Positions 17,772 through 27,016 are shown, counted from the first letter of the stretch. The stretch: 64,000 bases of DNA from Bradyrhizobium arachidis (GCF_015291705.1 NZ_CP030050.1:7006001-7070000), one strand, 5' to 3'. Notes: generated from the sequence alone by a model not told the origin. Made by a program: numbers and translations.

Positions 17772-18457
17772 TGTCCCAGCTCCTTCGACCAATTGATCGC
17801 GTTCACATAGATTCCGAGCGGGTTTTTGCGCAGCCGATCGGCGTCGCGCGGTGTCTGGATGACCACCGACAGAATGGCGGTCCAGCGCTCGGTCGACGCC
17901 AGGGATCCGTTGTCGTACGTGCGCTGGACCCACGCCACACGAAAACTGTCCGGCGACGCCCGGATGACACTTGAGACTTCAACCGAGATCTGCACCTTTC
18001 CGAGCTTGGCAAACGGATCATCGCTCCTGGCGTACTCATTCAGCGCAGCAGCACCACGATCAGTGGTGAAGTCGTAAGCCCTTAGCCAGTTCTGGCGGAG
18101 GACGATGCCATCTGCCGGCAGACCGCGAACGTCCTCGATGAAGCGGGCCAGATGATAAGCGATCTGTGAATCGGTCGGGTCGTACTCCGAATTGGCCGGC
18201 ACCACTCTCTGGGCCTGGCCAATCTGATCGACCTCGACAATCCACGGCGTGATCGTGCCCTGCGTTGATTGCCAGACCAGACCTCCGGCCAGACAGCACG
18301 ACAACGTCAAGCAACTGAACGCCATCAGTCTCCAATTTCTCGCCTGCACGCGCGCCGATCCGATGCGCTCGTCCCACACCCGGGCTGCCTTCTGATATGG
18401 CGTCACCGGCGCGGGCGTTCGCCCGTAGTGAACTGAAGTCCTCTTGAACATCGGCAT
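17768..18457 (-). CDS. trbF: TrbF, VirB8-like T4SS assembly protein
   Basis: 229 residues. A short cytoplasmic N-terminus, one membrane helix (about residues 43-65, RLMAFSCLTLSCCLAGGLVW), then a periplasmic VirB8/NTF2-like domain with PTDSQIAYHLARFIEDVRGLP and the C-terminal NPLGIYVNAINWSKELGQ typical of TrbF. It nucleates assembly of the inner-membrane complex. It sits between trbL and trbG, 29 bases after the trbL stop, and overlaps trbG by four bases. Confidence 0.95.
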   Translation of the reverse strand: MPMFKRTSVHYGRTPAPVTPYQKAARVWDERIGSARVQARNWRLMAFSCLTLSCCLAGGLVWQSTQGTITPWIVEVDQIGQAQRVVPANSEYDPTDSQIAYHLARFIEDVRGLPADGIVLRQNWLRAYDFTTDRGAAALNEYARSDDPFAKLGKVQISVEVSSVIRASPDSFRVAWVQRTYDNGSLASTERWTAILSVVIQTPRDADRLRKNPLGIYVNAINWSKELGQ

Positions 18458-18486
18458 TCCCCTAACGAAACAGAATTCTCTGGCGA

Positions 18487-19716
18487 CTAGCGCCCGCCCT
18501 CGGAGAGATCGACCGAGCTACCACCCCCACCGTGATCGCCTGATCGAACGGCGTGGCTTGCGGCCGACACGCCATGGCTGATCGCCTGACTGCGCTTCAT
18601 GCGCTGCGCCCAACCCGGTGGGCCTTGGGCCGAGCCACCTGTCGCCTGGGTGACAGATTGGGCACTGCCGCCCAGAGCCGCCGCGACGCGGCGCAGTGGA
18701 CTGGCTGCTGCAGAAGAGCCCGCCTCGGCAGCGCCGAGAACACCATCGCTCCGGTAGGCAGCAGTTGCTCCGCCTACAATCACGCTGCCTCCTCGCGCCG
18801 CTCCTGCGAGCGTTCCCCCGGCGAGCCCGACGCCGCCAGCGGCGAGACCGGCTCCCGCTGCAACAATGCCGCCGGCGGCAAGACCCGTGCCGACCGCGGC
18901 GCCTGCTCCAAGTTGCGGCCCGCCCGAAACCAACCCATTGGCAATACCCGGACCGAAGATGCCGAGACCCAACAACGACAACGCGGCCAAAATCAAGGTC
19001 ATCGCGTCTTCAATGGTCGGCTGGCCGCCATTGTACCCGGAGGTGAATTGGGAAAATAATGTAGAGCCGATGCCGACAATGACGGCCAGCACCAGGACCT
19101 TGATGCCCGACGAGACGACGTTGCCAAGAACCCGTTCGGCCGCAAACGCAGTCTTGCCGAACAGGCCGAAGGGAATCAGCACAAAGCCCGCAAGCGTCGT
19201 CAGCTTGAATTCAATCAGGGTGACGAACAGCTGGATCGCCAGAATGAAGAACGCCAGTAAGACGACCGCCCATGCGAACAGCAAAACAACAATCTGGACG
19301 AAGTTCTCAAAGAAGCTGATGTAGCCCATCAAATTCGATATCGACTCGAGAATCGGCCGGCCGGCATCGAGGCCGACCTGCGCAATCTTCCCGGGGCGGA
19401 CGAAATCAACGGCCGAAAGGCCCGTGCCGGACGCCTTCAGCCCGAGACCGGCAAAACTTTCGAAGACGATGCGGGCGAGATTGTTCCAGTTCCCGATCAG
19501 GTAGGCGAAGACACCCACGAAGAGGGTCTTTTTGACGAGCCGCGCGATGAGATTATCGTCCGCGCCCCAACTCCAGAACAAGGCCGCGATTGTAATGTCG
19601 ATGGCCGCCAGCGTGGTCGCGAGATAGCCAACCTCACCGCCGACGAGCCCGAAACCACTGTCGATGTAGCGGGTGAAGGTTTCGAGGAAATGATCGATGA
19701 CTCTGGTACCCGTCAT
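18487..19716 (-). CDS. trbL: TrbL, VirB6-like polytopic T4SS protein
   Basis: 409 residues with about six membrane segments between residues 20 and 290 (for example VVLLFAWAVVLLAFFILAIQLFVTL). A glycine/alanine-rich region (about 275-340) and a soluble, probably disordered tail (340-409) follow. This matches TrbL/VirB6, which forms part of the inner-membrane channel. N-terminal motif FLETFTRYIDSGFGLV is typical. The start overlaps the trbK stop (ATGA-type) and the gene is full length. Confidence 0.95.
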   Translation of the reverse strand: MTGTRVIDHFLETFTRYIDSGFGLVGGEVGYLATTLAAIDITIAALFWSWGADDNLIARLVKKTLFVGVFAYLIGNWNNLARIVFESFAGLGLKASGTGLSAVDFVRPGKIAQVGLDAGRPILESISNLMGYISFFENFVQIVVLLFAWAVVLLAFFILAIQLFVTLIEFKLTTLAGFVLIPFGLFGKTAFAAERVLGNVVSSGIKVLVLAVIVGIGSTLFSQFTSGYNGGQPTIEDAMTLILAALSLLGLGIFGPGIANGLVSGGPQLGAGAAVGTGLAAGGIVAAGAGLAAGGVGLAGGTLAGAARGGSVIVGGATAAYRSDGVLGAAEAGSSAAASPLRRVAAALGGSAQSVTQATGGSAQGPPGWAQRMKRSQAISHGVSAASHAVRSGDHGGGGSSVDLSEGGR

Positions 19717-20099
19717 TGATCACCCCCCCTGGGCGTCGCGATGGAGGGATAGCCCTGCGGCAGCCGGCTCTGGTCCTTGGGCGGCAACGACGACGGCGCG
19801 CCGCCTGGATCGCCTTCAGCTGGCTTCTCCGTGCTTGCCCTTGGACCGAAGAACCGCCGACGGTTCTCGGCCCAGATCCTTTGGCAATGTTCGTAAGTGG
19901 GCGCTTGCTCAGAGGTCACAGTACGGCATCGCCCCAGATCCGATTCGAGCGCATTGCTCGCCTTCGAGCGGGATGGTGTCGGGCTCATTTCATTGCCGGG
20001 CCCGCGCAGCTGGATCGTGCAGGCGACGATGGCCGCCGTTCCGACGAGCGCGGTGATAGCCAGCGACATCGCTCTGAAGGCCCTTACGTCACTCATCAA
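19713..20099 (-). CDS. trbK: TrbK-alt, putative entry-exclusion protein
   Basis: 128 residues with an N-terminal membrane/signal segment (FRAMSLAITALVGTAAIVAC) whose Cys could be a lipidation site. A small conserved core (DLGRCRTVTSEQAPTYEHCQRIWAENRRRFF) and a proline-rich tail follow. The core is characteristic of the TrbK-alt family found between trbJ and trbL in rhizobial ICEs. TrbK of RP4 is an entry-exclusion lipoprotein that blocks redundant conjugation; the same role is usually assumed for TrbK-alt. Four-base overlaps join it to trbJ and trbL. Confidence 0.85.
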   Translation of the reverse strand: MMSDVRAFRAMSLAITALVGTAAIVACTIQLRGPGNEMSPTPSRSKASNALESDLGRCRTVTSEQAPTYEHCQRIWAENRRRFFGPRASTEKPAEGDPGGAPSSLPPKDQSRLPQGYPSIATPRGGDQ

Positions 20100-20827
20100 T
20101 GAAACATCTGCACGTTGGAGGACTGATAGCCCTGGCGGGGCGTCAGAAAGCGCCGAAGCTGCTCGCGCCCCTGATCCTGAGCAGCCGCGCGTTGTGCGGA
20201 TTCGAGCGATTGAGCCCTGCCCTGCGCCGCCACGGCCGCGGTCAGATCTGCGAGCTGCTGCGCTTGGAGAGCTAGGATCTGATTGCCGGCTTGCGTTGCC
20301 TGCAGGGCGCCACTCGCATTCTGGCTTGAGCTCACGAGGGCCGACGTCTGAATGCGGTTGGTGTCGAGGTTGCCGACAACGCCGGCCTGCACACGGAGCG
20401 CATCCTGAAACGCCGCCACCGAGTTCTGCCAGCGCCCGTGCGCACCCGCGATCAGCGCTGCATTAGAATGGCTGCTGGTTGCCGGCGCATAGCTGATCGC
20501 GAACGCCCTATCGATCTGCTGCACGTCGTAGGCAATGCGCTGGGCCTGGGCCAGCAGCTGCTGGGTGCGCTGAATCGAGGCCTTGAGCTGCTGAAGCGAG
20601 GAGTATGGCAGGCTCGCCAGGTTCTTCGCCTGATTGACCAGCATCTGCGCCTCGTTCTGCAACGAGGTGATTTGATTGTTGATCTGCTGCAGTTCGCGCG
20701 CCGCGGTGAGAACATTCTGGACGTAGTTGTTGGGATCGAAGACGACCCACTGCGCCCGCGCGGAGCCTGCGGCCAACAGCGATACGGCAAGGATCTTGAC
20801 GGCCATGGTCAATCGGCGACGGCTCAT
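20096..20827 (-). CDS. trbJ: TrbJ, VirB5-like pilus-associated protein
   Basis: 243 residues with a signal peptide (VKILAVSLLAAGSARAQ) followed directly by the TrbJ motif WVVFDPNNYVQNVLTAAREL. Long glutamine-rich helices come next (QQINNQITSLQNEAQMLVNQ; LQQLKASIQRTQQLLAQAQR). It is a minor pilus component or tip protein in the periplasm. The start overlaps the trbE stop by four bases. Length is near the family norm and nothing is odd. Confidence 0.95.
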   Translation of the reverse strand: MSRRRLTMAVKILAVSLLAAGSARAQWVVFDPNNYVQNVLTAARELQQINNQITSLQNEAQMLVNQAKNLASLPYSSLQQLKASIQRTQQLLAQAQRIAYDVQQIDRAFAISYAPATSSHSNAALIAGAHGRWQNSVAAFQDALRVQAGVVGNLDTNRIQTSALVSSSQNASGALQATQAGNQILALQAQQLADLTAAVAAQGRAQSLESAQRAAAQDQGREQLRRFLTPRQGYQSSNVQMFH

Positions 20828-23265
20828 TGCGACTTCTCCAGGTTCTCAAGGTTGGGAATGAGATCCGCGGCCCAGCCGACGCCGCGGTGGCGAAGCCAAG
20901 CCGGCACAAAGCCCTCGTGGCCATGCTCGGCGAGGACTCGGTCAATCGCGAGTTGGTCGGATTTTGAGGAGACCGCGGTCAAAGCCAGTGCGACCTCGCC
21001 GAGGCCGAGTTCGAACATCCGGTTGCCGCGGCGGGACTGGCAGTAGTAGTTGCGTTTAGGGGTTGCCCGGCTCAACAGCTCGATCTGGCGATCGTTGAGC
21101 CCGAAGCGACGGTAGATCGCCGCGATCTGAGGCTCGATCGCCCGTTCGTTCGGCAGCAGCAGTCGCGTCGGGCAGCTCTCGATAATGGCAGGAGCAATCG
21201 CCGAGCCATCAATGTCGGATAGCGACTGGGTGGCGAAGACGACGGACGCGTTCTTCTTGCGCAGCGTCTTTAGCCATTCGCGGAGCTGTCCGGCGAAATC
21301 GGCATGATCAAGCGCAAGCCAGCCTTCGTCGACGATGATGAGCGTCGGCCTGCCGTCGAGCCGGTCGCCAATGCGGTGAAATAGATAGGCCAGGACTGCG
21401 GGCGCCGCGCCCGTTCCAATCAACCCTTCGGTCTCGAAGGCCTTGACGGAAGCGTCGCCGAGGCGCTCGTACTCCGCGTCAAGCAACCGGCCCCAGGAGC
21501 CGCCAAGGCAATATGGCTGCAGGGCCCGCTTCAGAGCCGTCGACTGGAGTAGCACTGACAGTCCCGTCAGCGTCCGCTCCGAACGAGGTGCGGAGGCAAG
21601 AGAGGTTAGCGCCGACCACAGATGGTCCTTGGCCTCCGGCGTAATCTCGACTCTTTCGCGGGCGAGGATGGACGCGACCCACTCCGTGGCCCAGCCTCTC
21701 TCCGAGGGGTCGTCGATCCATGCGAGCGGCTGCAGGGCAAGCGGCTGGGTCGCATCTTGTGACAGCGCGCCGCCAAGATCGTGCCAGTCACCGCCCATCG
21801 CGACCGCAGCCGCCCGTATCGAGCCGCCGAAATCGAACGCAAAGACCTGCGAGGCGGGATAGCGGCGGAATTGGAGCGCCACCAGGGCCAGCAGGACCGA
21901 TTTGCCGGCACCGGTCGGACCAACCACAAGCGCGTGGCCGACGTCCCCCACATGAAGCGAGAACCTGAAGGGTGTCGACCCTTCGGTCTTGCCATAGAAG
22001 AGAGGCGGAGCCTTGAGATGAAGGTCCCTCGCCTCCCCGGCCCACACCGCCGATAGCGGAATCATGTGCGCCAGGTTGAGCGTTGAGATGGGCGGCTGCC
22101 GGACGTTGGCGTACACATGTCCAGGCAGACTGCCGAGCCAGGCTTCGACAGCGTTCACAGTCTCGATCATGCAGGTGAAGTCGCGCCCCTGAATAACCTT
22201 CTCGACCAGCCGCAACTTTTCATCGGCCGCGCGCGGATCGGCGTCCCAAACGGTGACGGAGGCCGTGACGAAGGCCTGGCCGATCTGGTCGGCGCCGAGC
22301 TCCTGAAGTGCGGCATCGGCATCCATCGCCTTGTTGTGGGCATCGGTATCGAGAAGCGAGGATGCCTCGTTGGTCATCACCTCCTTCAGGATCGCTGCGA
22401 CCGATTTGCGCTTGGCGAACCATTGGCGCCGGATCTTCGTGAGGAGCTTTGTGGCATCCGTCTTGTCGAGCATGATCGCCCGGGTAGACCACCGGTACGG
22501 AAACGCCAGGCGGTTGAGGTCATCGAGAATCCCGGGCGTGGTCGCTGTCGGAAACCCGACCACGGTCAGAACGCGCAGGTGTGCATCGCCGAGCATCGGC
22601 TCGAGACCACCCGTCAGCGGCTGGTCGGCCAGCAGCGCGTCGAGATACATCGGGATCTCCGGCACACGGACCCGATGCCGCTTGGTCGAGATCGTCGAAT
22701 GCAGGTAAGTCAGCGTCTCCTGATCATCGAGCCAGACGCATTCCGGCATAAACCCTTCGACGAGCTGCACCACGCGGTTGGTTCCGTCGATGAACCCGGT
22801 GAGCACTTCGCACGCGTCCGCGCTCGGAGTGCGATTGCCGCCTTCATAGAGAAGCCGTTCCGCCCCGGCCGCGTCTTCTGCCGGCGGCAGATAGAGCAAG
22901 GTCAGGTAATAACTCGACTCGTAGTGGGCGCCCTCTTCCTCAAACTGCGCCTTGCGCTCGGCCTCAACCAGCGCGGACGCCACGTCTGGAAAAGTGTTCG
23001 GCGGATAGGCGCCTGCCGAATGGCGTTGCGCTTCAACAAAGACGGCCCAGCCGGATCTCAGACGGCGCAACGCATTGTTCAGGCGGCCCGCCACGGCAAC
23101 GAGCTCCGCCGGTACCGCGCTATCGAGGTCCGGCCCCCTGAATCTGGCAGTCCGCTGGAATGAACCATCCTTGTTGAGGATGATGCCCTCATCGACCAGG
23201 GCTGCCCAGGGCAGGAAATCGGCAAGACGAGTGCTGGATCGGCGGTACTCGGCAAGATTCATCAT
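20824..23265 (-). CDS. trbE: TrbE, VirB4-like T4SS ATPase
   Basis: 813 residues. An N-terminal CagE/TrbE/VirB domain (about 1-400: LAEYRRSSTRLADFLPWAAL) is followed by the ATPase domain with Walker A GPTGAGKSVLLALVALQF (about residue 456) and Walker B LIIVDEGWLALD. The DNA-packaging-type motif FATQSLSDIDGSAIAPAIIE is also present. VirB4 ATPases energise pilus subunit extraction and substrate transfer at the inner membrane. The gene is intact, unlike trbB in the same operon. It starts nine bases after trbD. Confidence 0.95.
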   Translation of the reverse strand: MMNLAEYRRSSTRLADFLPWAALVDEGIILNKDGSFQRTARFRGPDLDSAVPAELVAVAGRLNNALRRLRSGWAVFVEAQRHSAGAYPPNTFPDVASALVEAERKAQFEEEGAHYESSYYLTLLYLPPAEDAAGAERLLYEGGNRTPSADACEVLTGFIDGTNRVVQLVEGFMPECVWLDDQETLTYLHSTISTKRHRVRVPEIPMYLDALLADQPLTGGLEPMLGDAHLRVLTVVGFPTATTPGILDDLNRLAFPYRWSTRAIMLDKTDATKLLTKIRRQWFAKRKSVAAILKEVMTNEASSLLDTDAHNKAMDADAALQELGADQIGQAFVTASVTVWDADPRAADEKLRLVEKVIQGRDFTCMIETVNAVEAWLGSLPGHVYANVRQPPISTLNLAHMIPLSAVWAGEARDLHLKAPPLFYGKTEGSTPFRFSLHVGDVGHALVVGPTGAGKSVLLALVALQFRRYPASQVFAFDFGGSIRAAAVAMGGDWHDLGGALSQDATQPLALQPLAWIDDPSERGWATEWVASILARERVEITPEAKDHLWSALTSLASAPRSERTLTGLSVLLQSTALKRALQPYCLGGSWGRLLDAEYERLGDASVKAFETEGLIGTGAAPAVLAYLFHRIGDRLDGRPTLIIVDEGWLALDHADFAGQLREWLKTLRKKNASVVFATQSLSDIDGSAIAPAIIESCPTRLLLPNERAIEPQIAAIYRRFGLNDRQIELLSRATPKRNYYCQSRRGNRMFELGLGEVALALTAVSSKSDQLAIDRVLAEHGHEGFVPAWLRHRGVGWAADLIPNLENLEKSQ

Positions 23266-23274
23266 GGAGCGAGC

Positions 23275-23538
23275 TCAGGTGCTGAGATGTCCGGGAATAC
23301 GCAAATGACGGCGCACGACTTCGACGAAGGCCGGGTCGCGTTTGGCCGCCCACACCGCCGCCATGTGACCAACGAACCAGAGGAGAAGGCCTGCAAGCCA
23401 GAGGCGCAGACCAAGCCCGACCGCCGCAGCCAAGGTGCCGTTGACAATGGCTACCGACCGCGGTGCGCCGCCCATCAGGATCGGCTCGGTCAGCGCGCGA
23501 TGCACGGGTGAGAGAAAGCCTGCGACCGGTTCATCCAT
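23275..23538 (-). CDS. trbD: TrbD, VirB3-like inner-membrane protein
   Basis: 87 residues from ATG 23538, which overlaps the trbC stop as ATGA. The N-terminus GFLSPVHRALTEPILMGGAPR is the TrbD/VirB3 signature. One or two membrane helices follow (SVAIVNGTLAAAVGLGLRLW and AGLLLWFVGHMAAVWAAKRD), then the tail DPAFVEVVRRHLRIP. VirB3-type proteins pair with the VirB4 ATPase encoded next. A longer in-frame reading upstream only covers trbC in the wrong frame. Confidence 0.92.
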   Translation of the reverse strand: MDEPVAGFLSPVHRALTEPILMGGAPRSVAIVNGTLAAAVGLGLRLWLAGLLLWFVGHMAAVWAAKRDPAFVEVVRRHLRIPGHLST

Positions 23539-23864
23539 CAGATCACCACACCGCCGCCAAAGGAGAAGAATGAGAGAAAGAAGCTGGATGCCGCAAAGGC
23601 GATCGAGAGTCCGAACACGATCTGGATCAGCCTGCGAAAGCCTCCCGACGTATCGCCGAAGGCAAGGGTCAGCCCTGTCACGATGATGATGATCACGGCG
23701 ATGATCTTCGCGACCGGCCCTTCGACCGATTGCAGGATCTGATTGAGCGGCTGCTCCCAGGGCATGTTGGAGCCGGCAGCCCAGGCTGGCGCACTCGCAA
23801 GCACGCTCATTCCGGCGACAACCGCGGAAGCGGCGTGCCGCAAGGTTAGAAATCGACAGTTCAT
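23538..23864 (-). CDS. trbC: TrbC, VirB2-like pilin
   Basis: 108 residues from ATG 23864, preceded by CAGGAG. A long signal peptide ends at APAWA, with cleavage probably before AGSNMPWEQPLNQILQ. The mature part has two membrane helices (VAKIIAVIIIIVTGLTLAFG and IVFGLSIAFAASSFFLSFFS) typical of cyclised TrbC/VirB2 pilins. TraF-type peptidases (encoded here at 40182-40694) mature and cyclise TrbC in RP4. The start overlaps the trbB stop by four bases. Confidence 0.92.
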   Translation of the reverse strand: MNCRFLTLRHAASAVVAGMSVLASAPAWAAGSNMPWEQPLNQILQSVEGPVAKIIAVIIIIVTGLTLAFGDTSGGFRRLIQIVFGLSIAFAASSFFLSFFSFGGGVVI

Positions 23865-24828
23865 TTGAAATCTCCTGCTGGTGAGAGGCTGTAGTCGCCA
23901 GTCGCGCCAAGGCCTGTCACGCAAGCGAGCTCGGCGAGGCGACGATCGGCGCCGCGGCCGGAAAGGACGGCAATGACGTTGATGGTTTCGGCGATCAGGG
24001 GGCGCGGCACGGTAATGACCGCTTCCTGAATCAACTGCTCGAGCCGCCGCAACGCGCCGAGCGCCGTGCCCGCGTGGATGGTACCGATGCCGCCGGGGTG
24101 ACCGGTGCCCCAGGCCTTGAGAAGATCAAGCGCTTCTGCGCCCCGCACCTCGCCGATCGGAATGCGATCTGGGCGCAGTCGAAGCGAGGACCGCACGAGA
24201 TCCGACAACGAGACCACCCCGTCCTTGGTGCGGAGGGCAACCAGGTTCGGCGCACTGCATTGCAGTTCGCGAGTGTCCTCGATCAGCACCACGCGATCGC
24301 TGGTCTTCGCGACCTCGGCGAGCAGGGCGTTGGTAAACGTCGTTTTGCCGTCGAGGTACCGCCGGCAACCAGAATGTTTTTGCGCTCCGCAACCGCCTTG
24401 CGGAGCAAGGTCGCCTGGTCCGATGTCATGATGCCAGCGCCAACGTAGTCGTCGAGCGTGAATACCGCGACCGCGGGCTTGCGGATGGCAAATGCCGGGG
24501 CAGCCACGACAGGCGGCAGCAGGCCTTCGAACCGCTCTCCGGTTTCGGGGAGCTCGGCAGAAATGCGAGGCGCAGCGGCGTGAACCTCGGCACCGACATG
24601 ATGGGCCACCAGGCGGATGATGCGCTCTCCGTCCGCGGCAGAGAGCTGTTCACCTGTATCGATTAATCCGCCTGATAGCCGGTCGATCCACAACCGGCCA
24701 TCCGGGTTTAGCATCACCTCGACGATCGCCTCGTCTTCAAGGTAACGCGCTATGGCGGGTCCAAGCGCAGTGCGGAGCATTCGCGCACCGCGCGAGACCG
24801 CCTCCGACTGAAAGGAATGAATTGCCAC
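23861..24828 (-). pseudogene. trbB: TrbB, VirB11-like T4SS ATPase, frameshifted in Walker A
   Basis: Two reading frames together make a full TrbB of about 322 residues. The upstream part (GTG 24828; RGARMLRTALGPAIARYLED, VMLNPDGRLWIDRLSGG, NILVAGGTST) runs into the P-loop, where GGTSTGKTT should follow. Here the DNA reads GACGGCAAAACG where GACGGGCAAAACG is expected, so one G is missing near 24348 and the frame shifts. The rest continues in the other frame as KTTFTNALLAEVAK, VLIEDTREL, RIPIGEVRGAEALDLLKAW and GTIHAG. If real, the hexameric ATPase that drives pilus assembly is lost. A sequencing error in the homopolymer is the main alternative. Confidence 0.85.
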
Positions 24829-24896
24829 TGCCCACCACCGATTGAGAGCGGCATAAACGGCGCCCTCAGACGGGGATGATTAGAAAAGGCAGAAGC

Positions 24897-24922
24897 TTGC
24901 CTGGGGCAACAAGGCTATTGCC
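24897..24922. promoter_or_regulatory. Alternating TTGCC/GGCAA half-sites upstream of trbB
   Basis: TTGCC (24897-24901), TGG, GGCAA (24905-24909), eight bases, TTGCC (24918-24922). The outer pair of the second dyad spans 18 bp, the length of a classical tra box. It lies 70-95 bp upstream of the first gene of the trb operon, where a quorum-controlled promoter would be expected. Function is inferred from symmetry and place only. Confidence 0.35.
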
Positions 24923-25044
24923 ACGTTCGTAGTCTGGCGTAGGAAAAGAAAGGTTTTGGAGAAGCCCGTTTACACACAGGTCGTGCCGGCGCACTACCGT
25001 GAACGATCATCCGCGAATGTGAAAAAAACCGAGGAAAGTTGGCT

Positions 25045-26379
25045 TCACCATTCCGGAGCTTCATGCGGCTCCAGGATTGCGACGTCGGCCGGCGGGATTG
25101 TTGCATCGTTCCAGTCGCCTACGGGCTCGTGAAGGAGCAGCCCGATGAGCGGCGACACCAGACGATACGCACCGGGCGCAATGAACCACGCCAGCGCCAG
25201 CACCTGGAAAACAACACACAGGCCATACGCAGTCTGATAGGCCACAACAGGGTAGTGACCATCCTGCGGTGCCCATTGCCCAACGACCAATCCAATGCCC
25301 CATTGGATCACGAACGCCCATCCAAAATGGAGAAGGTTCAAGCCACCGTTGGCGCGCGCGGCAAGCTCAATTGGGAAGTACTCGGCTATGATGGCGTAGC
25401 TGAGGACGGTGGCCGCTCCTGTGACTGACACGACAGACCACGCTAGCAGCGACGGCACGGGCACACGCAGAACCAGAATAACCTCAGCCACAACAAACAG
25501 CATCGCCAGAACGGCGAACATTACTTCGGTTTCGACGCCGCGTCGGCGTAGCCGGTCCGCCACGGTACCGAGAAGCAATGCGCCGACGCTGATTCCTAGG
25601 GCCATAACGAAGAGGTGTGTGGTCAGGCTCGGCCGGTCCATCCCTTCCACGTCCGTGAGCCAGGGCGCCGCCCACAGGGCCTGGAAGGCCCAGGCTGATC
25701 CGACGCAGGCCGCAGAAAGAGGCGCTATTCTCCAGAAGCGTGGATTCGAATAGATCTCTTTGAGACCGCGCAAGAGAGAATGCTGTCGCGGCGCCCGCGG
25801 CCTCTCGGGGACCAGCAGGTAAATCAGCGCAGCTACACCTGCCGTTACCACGGCCAGGAGTTCAAACAATCCCCGCCAACCTGTCCAGCCGAGCAGTGCT
25901 TCGGCAGGTGCGGTCGCGGTAACGGCTCCGAGCGAGCCCAGCATGATCATGTAGCCGTTGACCAGGGCGACGCGCTCTCTCGGAAACCACACCACAATCG
26001 CCTTCAGGCCGGCCATCAAGGAAGCCGCAACGCCAAGTCCGATCAGCGCACGAGCGAGCAAGAGCGGGACAAATGCCGTTGATATAGCGAACAGGCCGCT
26101 CCCCGCGGCAGCGATCAACATCAGCGTGCTCTGGACCTGGCGCGGCCCGAACCGGTCCAGGAGGCTGCCAATGGGGATCTGGGCCGCCGCGAAGACCAGG
26201 AAATACACTGATGTCAGCAGCCCAAGCTCGGCGGCATCGAGGCCGATATCTCCGATGAGCGGATCGGAGATCAACGTGTTGATCGTCCGGAATAGATAGG
26301 AAAGGTAATAACCGGCTGCGAACGGAAGAAAGACGCAGGCGACCAGACGCCAGGTTGAGAGCCGCGGTGCCTCTTGCAA
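25045..26379 (-). CDS. MFS transporter, ICE cargo
   Basis: 444 residues with about 12 membrane segments. Major-facilitator signatures are GSLLDRFGPRQVQ (loop 2-3) and GTVADRLRRRGVETE (loop 8-9). The opening YYLSYLFRTINTLISDPLIGDIG resembles the carboxylate/ACS-like MFS branch, so an organic anion is a possible substrate. It lies on the same strand between the relaxase/traG block and trbB, so it is carried inside the conjugation region. It has no evident role in transfer and is best read as cargo. Confidence 0.85.
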   Translation of the reverse strand: MQEAPRLSTWRLVACVFLPFAAGYYLSYLFRTINTLISDPLIGDIGLDAAELGLLTSVYFLVFAAAQIPIGSLLDRFGPRQVQSTLMLIAAAGSGLFAISTAFVPLLLARALIGLGVAASLMAGLKAIVVWFPRERVALVNGYMIMLGSLGAVTATAPAEALLGWTGWRGLFELLAVVTAGVAALIYLLVPERPRAPRQHSLLRGLKEIYSNPRFWRIAPLSAACVGSAWAFQALWAAPWLTDVEGMDRPSLTTHLFVMALGISVGALLLGTVADRLRRRGVETEVMFAVLAMLFVVAEVILVLRVPVPSLLAWSVVSVTGAATVLSYAIIAEYFPIELAARANGGLNLLHFGWAFVIQWGIGLVVGQWAPQDGHYPVVAYQTAYGLCVVFQVLALAWFIAPGAYRLVSPLIGLLLHEPVGDWNDATIPPADVAILEPHEAPEW

Positions 26380-26443
26380 GATCCGGGCGTCAAATGGGCT
26401 GCTCGTGGATTCAGGCGCGTTCCTTTCGACCTCGCCAGCCGGC

Positions 26444-27016
26444 TCAGCAGAACGCGTTTGGCAAGTGCCGAAAGTTGGGATTGCCGCCGCCCTCCTCGAC
26501 GGCAGCGGTCAGCTCGGGGGTCGGATCTGCAACGGTTGCCCTGAGAGTCTCTTGATCGGTTGCTGCCGAGCCAATCGAAGTATCCTCATCGCATTCAAGC
26601 AGCGAGCCGTTGTAGCTGGTCGGGGCGAGCCCTTCGATCGTTTCCCGCATCAGGGATCGGCCCAGGCGCACCCGGCGATCGACCTGCTCGGCCAGGACCT
26701 TGAACCGGTCATGACCGAGCTGACACGCTTCGCGTTGCTGCGACTGCGGCATCGCTGGTGTGACGGTCAAGTGATATCGGGCGTGAACGGCGGCTGTATC
26801 GCTGACGATGCGGATTTCGTGCTCAAGACGCTCAAGCTGTATGCAGATGCGATCGAGACGTTCGTGCATGACGTCTTCAATGGTTGGCGCCGGATCCAGA
26901 AAGCGTTCAAGAGCGGCCTCCACGACCATGCTCTTGGCTATGCCCGAGTGCTCCATGGCAGCCTCAAGCTGTTCGTATACCTCTTCGGAGAGCTGGATAC
27001 ATACTTTTCTTGTCAT
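26444..27016 (-). CDS. Ribbon-helix-helix (CopG-like) protein of the mobilisation block
   Basis: 190 residues. The first ~45 form an RHH/CopG domain (KVCIQLSEEVYEQLEAAMEHSGIAKSMVVEAALERFL). A coiled-coil-like segment (HERLDRICIQLERLEHEIRIV) and a middle region follow, then an acidic tail (ECDEDTSIGSAATDQETLRA). RHH proteins beside traG and a relaxase commonly bind oriT as relaxosome accessories or repress the mobilisation operon. It is parallel to the second RHH gene, 286 bases downstream of that gene's stop. Confidence 0.75.
   Translation of the reverse strand: MTRKVCIQLSEEVYEQLEAAMEHSGIAKSMVVEAALERFLDPAPTIEDVMHERLDRICIQLERLEHEIRIVSDTAAVHARYHLTVTPAMPQSQQREACQLGHDRFKVLAEQVDRRVRLGRSLMRETIEGLAPTSYNGSLLECDEDTSIGSAATDQETLRATVADPTPELTAAVEEGGGNPNFRHLPNAFC

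Noticed and set aside
22117..23163. Long plus-strand frame opposite trbE
   Set aside because: Mirror frame of a conserved VirB4-type gene; no start signal or domain.
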